The notes beneath the pieces are model-generated. The model was not told the origin of the DNA, did no database searches, and was given only the letters and a program-made list of their open reading frames with translations. From Phoronis ovalis (taxonomy: Eukaryota > Phoronida > Phoronidae): 34,758 nucleotides of DNA. The translations under genes were made by a program, and so were the position numbers. The stretch spans positions 1 to 34,758 of the forward strand of contig JAOXYB010018960.1 in assembly GCA_028565635.1 (NCBI GenBank). The letters are read 5' to 3'. Below, in pieces: positions 20,301-32,300 of this stretch (positions within the stretch are counted from its first letter, which is position 1; each line of letters starts with the position of its first letter).

Positions 20301-23300
20301 GGTCAGTTTCTGTGTTATATTTTGAGGTGGGGATGTGCTGCTGAGGGTAACATTTCCAGACCAGCTGTATACCAAAAATGTGGAAATTTGGACCCAAAAA
20401 TATTGAAAATACTGTTATTTGTTTTATGAGCAACTGTACACTATTTTCTGTGAAAAGTAGATCCAAAATGTACCTATCAAAAGGAATTCGTGACTCGTCC
20501 TCAAAAACTATTCTCTAAATAAACCACAGGGGCATAAAATGTACCCCAAATAATTCCAAAATTCGTCAAAAAAGGTGCCCTGAGCTAGCGGCACATTCCA
20601 TACACTAAGAAACTCTCTTAGGACTGTGACAAACCCTATAAATTCCACAATGCAATGACTCATTGTCCATCTGATCAATTGAAATGTTTTTTAAAATAAT
20701 ATAATGTACAAAGTCCATTTCTACCTAATTTAGTTTTTTAGTGGTTATTCACACAAAGTTATTCCCCCATGCCTGTTGCCTACTTTAATCCTACAGGTGT
20801 CAGCACTCTGCAGGATTATTATTAATTAATGTGTATTAATTTAAGTGTTGGTATTGATTAGTACATAGCCCCTGGGTATCAGACTATACCATCAATGCAT
20901 AACGGAATTAATTGTTCCAAGGTATGAACCTAATCTGAAGAGAACAATTAAATCAATTTTCCACTTATTACTTTTAATAGAGATTTAGATCAATATCTAG
21001 ATAGTTTCACACAACTCTATTACTGAAAAGAGGGTTCCTCAGTTTTCTTGAACATATAGTTTTAAAATCAACGATCACGTTCTGGTAATTAAGTTCTTCT
21101 ACTTTCTAGTAAGTCAAGTTTTATTGCATTATAATACTGTGTAAAAAACAGGTAATTAAATGTTTGTATCTTTGCATGTAGCACTAGTGAGTGGTTATTG
21201 TTTTGTATTATGAAACAAAATTAGACTTTCCATTTATATTGAGTTTTCTGGATTTTTGTTTTATTATGTTTTACCACTTTATGGACGCACGTAAATGAAC
21301 ACGAATGCAAACACAAACCTATGATTGCTCTTATACATACAAAAAAATATATGCTGAATAAACTGTTTTAATACACATTTCAGCATACTGCATTATAATT
21401 GGCTTTATATTTTAGCTTACGAGTGTATTATTAAGCAGTCTTTTATCAGTGTGTTTCCCAGAGCTTACACATTAATTATTAGAAGTCTTTGGAACCAAGT
21501 TTGCTTAGTGTTTGATTCTGTGATAACAGTAGGATAAGGTGTATTGTATCATGTAATAAAAACGGGCACATTTCATTAGTGAGATAGCCGCTACTATAGT
21601 GTAGATTTGCCTCCTAGGATGACAGGTACCATATTTTGTATCTCCAAACTGCTGAATTTTGGTTAAAAAATCATATAAAATTTTCCTGATATGTTTCACT
21701 TTGTTATCATAGTTTGGATAATTCGGGGGCCATTCCAGGTTCGATTCCAAGAAAACACAAGAATGATTTTTCTCAAAAGGGGTTCAGTTCTCTCTGGAAC
21801 CGCTACTGCATTTGTAACTGTGTTTAACTTCATTAAATCTTAACCACATATATTAGTCAAAGAGGCATATGTGTTCAAATGGCAAAAAAAGTTATCTTTT
21901 CGTGACTTGCATAGGAAATTGCAATATCTTTGGGGAAATAGTAACTGTTTTTATACTGGTCTTTGTAGAATAGTTGGACATACTGCTAAAATCCTTGTTT
22001 CACTTGATATTAGTCACTATTTCATTTCCTTTTTGTGTTCATAAATTAATTTTTTTTCAAAAAGTGAATACTTTGTCCTCACTTTGTATTTATTATCGCT
22101 TTATTATTGTTTCGTATGCGTTGTAGCTGTGTAATATTACAGAGATTTCTTGTTAAGTTGTAGATTTATATTAAAAATGCTTGTGCAACATTTCATACTA
22201 GATCCTCAAGACTATTGTTTGTTTTTCCTGCTGTACCAGTTTTGAATGTCAGCCTCACTCTATACTATTTTGTACCTGAAAACTGCATAGAATAAAATTC
22301 TGTGTATATTTTTTACATTTTGTACATTCCACTATTTGATGACTGTCTAGACCCTACATTAGCTTACAACTCATTTTGAACATGGATTAGCTGTTATGAA
22401 CTGTGAATACAGATAACATTCAAATCCTGGTGTGTGTTTGCATAAAGTATATGTGTGCAATAACAACCTCTCTATGTCAGTGTAATTATATCAGAACTAT
22501 CAGCCTGTCAAATTATTTCGAATCCTAGGTAGCATTGTATAATGATATAGGAGGATAATGATTTTATTGCCTGCTTGTAGAGAAAAATGTTTTAGTACTA
22601 TTATGTGAAGGAGCTGTGATACTAAAAAATAAATGGTCGAGAGCGGATGAAAACTGTCTCTCTACAAACTGCAACAAACAATGTTCAGTGTTTAAATTAA
22701 CATATTTCTTATCAGCTTAAAGTTAGTTAATAGATTCAGATGACAAGTTTGTTTGACATTTGCTCTTTTCAAGATAAAGGTTCAAAAATCACTTCACATC
22801 TTCATCTTCCTTTATAAAGCCCTGTGAAAGGTAAGTCTGGCATATCACGACTGGCTACAGCAAAAAATAAAAAACTAGGAACAGGTTCTCAGTATTACAG
22901 TATTTATTTATCTTGTAAAAAATGTTGGTCCTGTATTTTCATATTTGTTATAGGAAACACACAACAAGATATAGATTGTGTGTTTTGTGTTGACATGTTT
23001 TTTCAAGGTGATATAAAAATATTCAATATTAGATGGTATTCATTTGATGTTTACAATTACTGGCTGCTGTAAATAAGCATATGGTCGCAAATTATTGAGC
23101 TGCAGTTGAATTATTTAGATATCCTATATATGTTCAGTTTATTCTTTAGTCAGGTTTGTTTGATGTATTGGGGATCCGAAATGGCATATTCTGTGTCAGT
23201 TGCGAAAACTTACTTTTTCAGGTAAAAAGATGATAGGGAACCCCGAGGCTCTTCTATCAAAATGTGTACTATAAAAATTAAAAACATAGTTCTTGAATGT

Positions 23301-26300
23301 AGAAAAACTTGATTTCTTAATGTAACATTAGATAGACATTTTTCTCAGATCTTCGAATTTGTAGCGTATTTTAGAAAACACATCTGCTTGTTTATTTTTC
23401 TTTAGTTTTGTATAGATAAATTTTATTGGATTATGATTGTGTCATTGTTATTAATTTAGCGATTATCCAGTTGAATTGTTATTGTAATTGAGTTAAATGT
23501 CATAAATTATTACTTGGATGTATCTATTTTGGATCATGCTATCTGTAAGGATAGCATTCTTTCCTATATTTGTCTATGATCTGCTGTTATAGAATTCCAA
23601 ACACAGTACAAATGTACATGAACATTAGGTCAATTTCAAGTTGGCTTGGGTAAGTGGATATTAGCATACATATCAAGTTGGCCGAATTTTGAGGTGGAGA
23701 TTCAAAAATTCCGGACAGTTTTCTGTTGAAAGCAATGACAAAATGAGCTATGAAGACACACATGCAATGGGAGACTTGACAGCTATGTATAGGCAGATAC
23801 ATGTTCAAATGACAGTATCAGATGCATTTAAATGGAAATCCAAATAATCATTCTCAAACATGGTTTGAGTTTTGTCATGTGAACAAAATACAATTTTGAT
23901 CGTTGAAACTATTGCTATATAATTTGGTATCTGATAAGTGAGTGAACCAGAAAAGCATTGCATCTTTTGTGATCTTGTTGTGGTAACAGCATTGTAATCA
24001 TCATGATCAAATAGTTATTCAAAATTGTTTGTATAAATGTGTAATAGCACATTGGAGTTTTAGAGTTTGTTATATTGCCATATATTGTTATATTGCCATA
24101 TATTGTTATATTTTTATAGAAATCATTGGTGTTTTCATCTTAGTATATATGCTTCTGCTATGTAGGTGCAGCTATATAAATTGAAAAAGCATTAATATAT
24201 ATATGCTATATTATTTAATATTTTGGATACAAATAGTATTGAATCATTCTTAATATAGAATTTGAAAGCCCTTCAACCACTTCATGGTATAAGTTTTCTA
24301 TAAGCAAATTTACAATAATTCTGTATGAAAATTATCAGTCTAGTTTAATTTAAAACAATGTATGCCAAAATGTATTGAAGAGGGTTTTTTTTTGTGCTGA
24401 GACACTAAGTAAATAAGAATACAGTAGTACTAAGCATTTATATCAATATACTAAGCCTGTGTTTTGACTTCAAAAACTTATTACAAAAAAATGTCAAAAT
24501 ACAGGGAATTTATAACTGCTGGACATTTGCAGAGTTCTTATTTAAACATTTTATATAGTCTAATAGTGTATCTAATAAGGCCTATTTGTATTTGTTATTT
24601 TTGGTATTACTGGTTTTGCTATACCTGTGACCACTGAAGAGAAATTTCTCTGGCTGCTGGTACTGTTTCAGGTGTTTCTTTGTATTTCAGTTGTATTAAC
24701 CAAATCTTTTGTTGAGGTAAAACTCTAATAGTGATAAACTACATTTTTTATTAAAAGTCACTAAAGCATTACTGAAACAATTCAGGAAAAATTTTCCTTT
24801 TTACGGTGCAGGTAAGGGATTAACATTTTGTATAAACATAAATGATGTATTGTAGTACTATGCAGCAAGTATTGAATTTTGTTTAGTAAGATATACAGAC
24901 TAGTTTCGGGACATTAAATATGACAGGTAGGGGATAGGAATAAAATTTAAATTATCAGGCTGTTAGTGCCTGTTATGATAAACATTTTGTTGTAAATCAT
25001 AGGTTGTTGTAAATGTTATAAATTACACATACAGTTATTGGAATATTATGTTTTATGTGGCTCTGGCTTTCTGTTGTCACAGTTGTCTAACTGCTCTGTA
25101 TATTTATGTTGTTAGATGATTTTGTGGTTTAGAATATCATGGTAATGTAAAATCTACTAATATGCATGTTTAACAGACAAATCCTAAAATTATTGATATT
25201 ATATTGACTGGTATTTTAATATAAGTTTACAAGGTTTATTTCATTGGACCATGTCATAAGGTGTTAATGTTTTGTGTCTCCAAGGCTAAGACTGTGTTCA
25301 TTGTTTACTTTTGCAGGGTATTTGTATGATGTATTAGGAAAGTCTGTCATACACACATAAGTATGAAATGTCTCATATTTAGTCACACTGAGGATTATAA
25401 ATTGTGTAGAATTCATTTCCAGTTATTGTAAGGAGAGCTCTTGATGTGGTTGATAATTATTAAGATTGACACCGTTTGTCATTCTGTGATAGCTTATGAA
25501 TATTCATACTAGATCCAGAATTTTGGTTTTTAATTGGTCAAACACAAACCTTGTCAAACACTTTCTGAATCAGTGAATTAGAACATTTTATTTGTTGCAG
25601 TATTATTCTATCTTCTAATGAGGGCCTCATTCACTTCAATCCATTACCTTTCTCATGTAATGTTTCCCTGATGTATTAGTGTTGCATCTTACTGAGTCCA
25701 TTTGACTATCTAAATTGGTGAACACTGCTCAATAATAAAAATATGTATTTTATAATTATATAAAAGCATTTTGTAATTGCTATATACACAGAGACCAAAT
25801 GTTGTTAGCCATGCCTTATACAGGTATTGATTCTTTCTAACTACCTGATAATAGACTCATAATCCAATAATAGATATTTAGGATAATAAGACTATTCTAT
25901 ATATGAACAGAAAAGTATATTCAGCATTCAAGGTGACAAATATGTAATTCAGAAGTTCCTGAAAAAAGTTTTATATGGAAATTCCCAATATATTTAATAT
26001 ATTAATCTCAGTTAGTGAAACAGCGGAAGAAAGTCAATCAAGAGGCTTTGTATAGCTTTTGCTGACTATGTCACTAATAACACAAATTTAGCCTATTACT
26101 GGCTATTATATTAAAAATGCACTGTTTTTACTATAATAGCCATTTAACTGAAACTGCAATATTCAGCAAGTGGACAACATGTACTATTATGGCTGGTTAT
26201 TTTCTCAGTGGGACAATTGGATAATGCTTGCTGTAACAGTTTGTTGAGCTGTATATAGTTTAAAAGTTAGACATTTAATTCATCCAGCAGTTTAAAGAAA

Positions 26301-29300
26301 TTTAAAGCTGATCAGAAGTGATAATTCTAGAGAACTGGAATAAGGATGTTAGAAATCATCAGTGTTTAAAAGAGGCAAGGTTGGACAGTACAGTTAAGTA
26401 CCACTGAATAAAAGATGGCATATTTTTCATCTAGGATAATTTGCCAACAATTGTGTGTGAATTCATTCTGAATGAAGTATTAGTCATGTAGATATAAGTC
26501 CATTTTGATGATTGCTAAATAAGTTCAATTATAATTATCCAGTAAGTGAAAGTTATTTATTTTCAGGGGAAGAAGAAGGTAAGACTACAGGTCTATCCAC
26601 ACAGACTGACCATTCTTTGCAGCAGATAGCACCGACACCTATCACAATCTCTGGCTCAACACAAACAGATGGAAAACTTTTAAAACGTCGATCATCAGGA
26701 AGCACACAGACAGACATTTCTCAAAACAATTCTGCATCAAATACACCAACAAATATGGAGACCAAAGCAAGCGATGGAATCAAACGATCAAGTTTATATG
26801 AGGACTTAGTACGTCAGCAATTGAGTCATGGAGATCAGAATTGGAATCAGGATGCTGGTTCTGTCAAATCTGAAAGAAGCACAGGTTCCCATCACAGTGA
26901 TCGAGGGCTCATCTCAGATAGATATAGAGATGGTGGTGATAAACTTTATAATGGACATGGCTTAAAGGATCAGTTTACTGATGAATATTACAGTAATAAA
27001 AGCAGTCGAGCAGCTAGTATTCACGATCATGATGATTTATTAAGTAATCACAGTAGCTATGTTGTTAGTTATCATGGCAATGAACGCCAGAGCAACCATA
27101 GTAGTCGACAAGGCAGCTTACATGCAGATGATCATGCAAGTATGCATGGCAGCAAAGCCGGAAGTTTACATGAAGAAAATTATAATAATCATGGCAGTCG
27201 GACTGCTAGTGTCCATGACAGTCACCAGAGCTACCAAGGTAGTCAAGCAGGCAGTTTACGTGGTGATGATCCTCACAGTTTGCCTGGGTCGAGAGTTAGT
27301 AGCCGTCCTGCAAGTGGTACAAGTAATAAAGTAGGCAGTGTGACATCTGGTCGGCCTGCGAGTGGCAGCAGCATTAGATCACCTCTCGTTACAGGAATGG
27401 GAGGCAGCCGACCTGGAAGTATAGCTAGTAGTGAACGGGAACTCAGTCAGTTTTTCGATGCTAATGATTCAAAACGTGTCAATCGGCAAAGTCCCCAAGC
27501 TTTCACCGATGAGGTTCCTTTAGACACAAGAAGAACAGCAACTAGCAGCTTACCACCCATGTCAACATCTCAACGATTACTTCAACAAGATAAACGGAGT
27601 TATACACCTGATACCTATTCTCGTGTGTCGGGGGCTAACAGTCAACCATTAGTTCGAAGTCCTCTAGTCACATCGAGGAAGACACCAGTATCTTTTGCCT
27701 CAACAAGAACAGGATCTGAGGCTAGTACACCTGTGATAGCTAATGGGGTGCCACCAGAGAATGGGCATAGAGAGGTAGGTTAAAATAGTTACTAAAGTCT
27801 GCTCAGCTCTCTTGTGTCCCCTGAAAATTGTATGCTATTTCCATTGTGTACTGAGTGATGTAGATCATAATAGGATTCCAAATTTCAGAATATTTGTAAG
27901 GAAAAGTTCTTGTTTGCAAGTTGCTAATATTGAAACCCTCCACTGCAGATACAGCCGTATGTACCACCAGGGATGTCTAATTGCTGACATGTAATATTTT
28001 CTAGGTTTTTGTCCAAAACATGTAGTGGTCAGTATAACAATACCTTCACTTCCATTTTCTTGTTTTCACAGGTGGTAAGGTGTGGTAGTAGATCATATCT
28101 TAGTTTCCTTGTGAATTGTTTAGATATATAATATATATTTTATGATCTTGTTTGTTTTAAGGATTTTTCATTACCATTGCATTGTATTCTTCATCTTTAA
28201 TCTGTGTCTTGTACTCTGGGTACATGATTTGAATTATTCATTGTTGAAATTCACAATTTTATTTCTTTAACAGAACTTGTTTATAGAACGTTTATTAGGT
28301 AGAATTTTAAAAAATGAAAAATCTGGTATAACATTTTTTATGGGGTTTTTGCTTATCAGGACTCATCAAAAGTACAAGATCTAGAGGACACAATTGCCAC
28401 TTTGAAAAAGTTATTGGCTGATAGGGATGTCGAAATACGTGATTTCCATCATCAGATTAATGATCTGAAAGACCAGAACAGAATGTTAGAAGCAGATTTA
28501 GAAGAAACAAAAAATAAAGAAACACTACCAGAAAGATTTTCAAGTAAACAAGAGGTATCACTTGTCTTTGCAGAACTAGAATGTGTAGCTCAACACAGAG
28601 CAGAATTTGATTAATTTCTATACAGGTTTTGATGTTCTCTTTCATGAAGATTGTATTCTGTGATGAGGAATAAGGTGGCGGCTTAAACAGGACTACTTCC
28701 TTTCAGTTATGCAAATTTTTATTTCTTAGTAAGTTTTCAGATAATTATTCTTTCCTTTAGATTTGACTATCATTCAACCCTTAAAATGGTTTTAGTAGCA
28801 TATTAGATGCAGCACTGAGTTAAAAAAATGTGTTTTTATATGTTTTACATAAATTAATATTTTACTAAATTTTAGCTGGAAAGAAAATATGATGATGTTC
28901 TTAGAGAGAAAGAAAATTTAGCAACAGAAGTTTGGAAATTAATGCAAGAAATTGAAAAGTTAAAGTGTAATCTATCTGGTGCTTCAGGGGGTCAAAGTGA
29001 TAATCAAGGTGGATTAAATCACTACAGTCCAAACAGTCCCACCGTGCTGCAAAGGAAAATTGGTATGCCTACATCTTTTTACGTTTCAGCACATGTTACT
29101 AGAAGGCGAATAAAATATGCAAATTACACCATTGTAAAACATATATATTTATTATCAATAATATGTAAATTATTTTATAATGCTTAGTATACCATGGTAG
29201 GCATGTGTCAATGATTACAAATAATTACTTAGGCCAGAAACTCAAGCACCGCCTCACTCTACCTTAAATATGATGGTAAGAAAACCTTGCTCCTCTAACC

Positions 29301-32300
29301 GCTTTGGAGGTCGTATTATCTGGAGGCATTTTAACAGCAATTTTATGATGTCACAGTTCATTTCAGTCTGTGTTTACACTTCTGTGATTGGAATACATAT
29401 GCTTTGATGTAATATTATTTTAGAGGATTTAGAGTGTCAAGTTCAAGACTTGCAAGAAGCCAATGAGACAGCTGTTGCAGAAATCATGAAATTCGAACGT
29501 GAAAATGCAGAGTTACATCAAGAGAGTGATAGTCTTAAAACAGCTAATTCACTTAACACAGAAGATCTGCAGAATGAAAATCAAAGACTTCGGGATCAAG
29601 TAACATATTTTTGCTTATATAAGACTTTAGGTTCCCATGTTAATTATGACTACATTTTAAGTTTTAGATTCTATCCATAATTGCTGTCTGCCTGAATCGT
29701 AAAATAAATTATTGTATTATGGCAGGTGGCTAATTTCAATAACTTTATTTTAGTGGCTTTGGCTATAGTATTTAGTTTTTAGGAAAAACCGCTTTAGGTT
29801 TTTTTGATCAATAGTAATACCAGAATATTTATATTGCAGTAGCAGTGACTATCTAGTCTTTAGTTTTTAAGGTTTATGCTTGGTTATTTAAAAACATACA
29901 TTTGGAACTAGATATTAAATGGTTATAGGGAAGGTGTTAGTACTGGCATGCTCCCTTAGCACATTCTGTAAAATACTGAAATCAACAGAAACTCATTACT
30001 GTTTCTGTTGAAATGCAACATTAACTGTGTATTTCCCTTTGTGTTTCAGTTTGGTTAATTTTAGTTACTGACTAAGAACTTTGTGAATATAAATTCAGTT
30101 GGTTTGCATATGTTATGATCAATCTGATTTTCTAACAGGATAGCAGTTTTAGGAAACGATGGATGCTAACAGTCGCATTAAATAGGTGACATTCTATGCA
30201 GGAAAACATATTTGGAGGCTGTGACCACTTTATAGTGATTTTGTACAACTGCATTATTGTATTTTGCATAGATTGATCATTTAAATGAGCAGCACACTAA
30301 TGTGTTACTTAGTGAGGATAGTAGTGAAGACGTCATGCAACTACGAAGTGAAGTTCAACAGATGCGTATCGACTTACGAGCGTTACGAGACAAGAATCAC
30401 ATTCTAAATGAGGAAAATATCCGTCTTCGAAATGAGTATAAAGACATCAAAAGAGGTGTAAAAGGAGGTGATTCAAAAACGTCTATGAGATCCACTGAAG
30501 CAGGTGAAAAAGTTTTATGAACATACTGATAACACTGTACAGTCACTAGAAAAAAATATTCATTTGGACTATTATTTTTTTTTTTGTCAAATGTAGGTGT
30601 AGTGAAAGGCTTTGTTGAACAACTGTCTATTGTGCGGCAGCAGCTGCTCAAAATGGTCTTGATAAAATAGATTTGAATTATCATTTAACCATGTTGCTTC
30701 TTTCTGTGTTTATTGACAGTCACCTGGCCCTTGGATTATAGTTTACAATTATACAATACAAACTTTTTGACAGCAGATAGTAATTCTCTCGTGATACTTT
30801 CAGTTTTTGCCAGATTAGCTCTTTGAAACGTGGTCTTGCAGACTGATTATATTATTTGGCACAGCACACAGAAGAGAGTGCTTAACTTGACTAGACTGAT
30901 TTTTTATTATTAGGTATGGACATGATAGAGCGCACAGAGCAGTATCGACAAGAGAAAAACCAAGCATTAGATGAAGTTAGATTACTAAAAGATGAGTTGT
31001 ATCAATTAAAGAAAGGAGAAAATAGTGCTGCATCACCCAACTATAACACCACCCCACCAAGAAAATATAATGGAACACCACCAAGATACACTGGTAATTA
31101 TCAGGGTTATATCATTGGTGAATGTGGCGGCATGTGACAAGCATGCTTGGATTAGTATTGACTAGTTTGAAGTTGTATTTGCACTGGATGGTCTCTCATG
31201 TTGATACTGTATCTAGCAGTATCATTTTACATGAGATAAGGTGGTATTACTGTGATATTATGTAATTATATAGCTTTTTAGGTATATGGGTTACCTATAT
31301 GAATACAATTATTTGATATTTACATTTATTCAAAAGTTTGAACCAATCTCTGGTCTTGCAAAAGAAAAGCTCATTTAATTCAAAGATTAATTTAAATTAA
31401 TATATTATCAGTGTCCTGTTTGCTCTTCAAATTACAGATCACCTGACATCTTACTTGGAATCACAGCAGGACACGTACTACACTCGCCCAGAAGATAATT
31501 TTGCTTCAAGGAAATATGGTTCATCATATCTATCACCAGCTAAATGGGATAGTACGTACTTTTAGATTTCATAACTCTATTTTATATTTTTGATGCTTAA
31601 TCACATGATCAGAAAAAATTTGTGGAATATTTCTCATTTTAATAAATCAACTTCATCTCATTTTATCATAACCATTAGTAGATTGAGTCGAAGTCAGCTA
31701 TTTTAAGATCCTTGTAATGTGTATCATATCTGTTGGAACAGAAATTAGCTAGATGCAAAACTCTTCAGTTGTGTCTGCTTTCTTTATTGGCTTATGGTTT
31801 ATACATTACTTTCGCAATTATAATTTAAATAGTATTACATTTCTTACTGTATATCATTAAAATATTTTGCTTTAATTTGTAACATGTAAAATGTGAAACA
31901 TTAAATTTTGTTCACATAGTATCTTTCCCAACCACTGAAATGCTTTGTCTATTTACATGTTAATTATTAGTAACACTTATAATTTCAATTGTTTTCTTTA
32001 GTTGCCAGCTACTATGTTAATGTTTACTTTTATTTGCTTTTCCTGACTTTGCTTCTTTAAGTTTCTCTTTGTTTTAGGCCCCATTAACTTTCCTGACAGA
32101 AAAATGAGTCCTGTTGGCTCAGACCATAGTGACTCTACAGCTGTTTTAATCTCTGGCTATACATCTGTTCCAATTATTGATAATTATGATAAAGATTTAC
32201 CTGATGTTATTGAGGAGGAATTTTCACCTAGGAGTAGTACAGGTTAGAGATCAAGCTTGTGCCATTTCGTACATTAGGGGAAGTTGGCTTTCATGTTTAA

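Larger units (their letters stand above)
18210..26566 (+). other. 8.36-kb intron of the scaffold gene
   Basis: The intron runs from donor GTTAGT to acceptor TTTTCAG. It is AT-rich with no independent gene recognised on either strand. Contents include tandem repeats (18351-18425, 24069-24110), two copies of an interspersed repeat (18665-18832 and 23663-23791), and two weak candidate alternative exons (18639-18819 and 22831-22884). Minus-strand frames at 20191-20466 and 21505-21750 show no recognisable domain. Confidence 0.6.

Noticed and set aside
21505-21750. Minus-strand 81-codon frame with a GGTTCGATTCC tRNA-like B-box nearby
   Set aside because: No cloverleaf could be folded and no protein domain was seen; a SINE origin is possible but unsupported.
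23587-23808. Minus-strand frame sharing strings such as AFN-KLS and NSANL with the plus-strand frame at 18663-18854
   Set aside because: The likeness comes from two copies of one interspersed repeat in opposite orientation, not from a gene family.
24787-24812. Possible 26-nt microexon between AATTCAG and GTGCAG|GTAAGG
   Set aside because: Its length and phase do not fit between scaffold exons 2 and 3; inclusion would break the frame.
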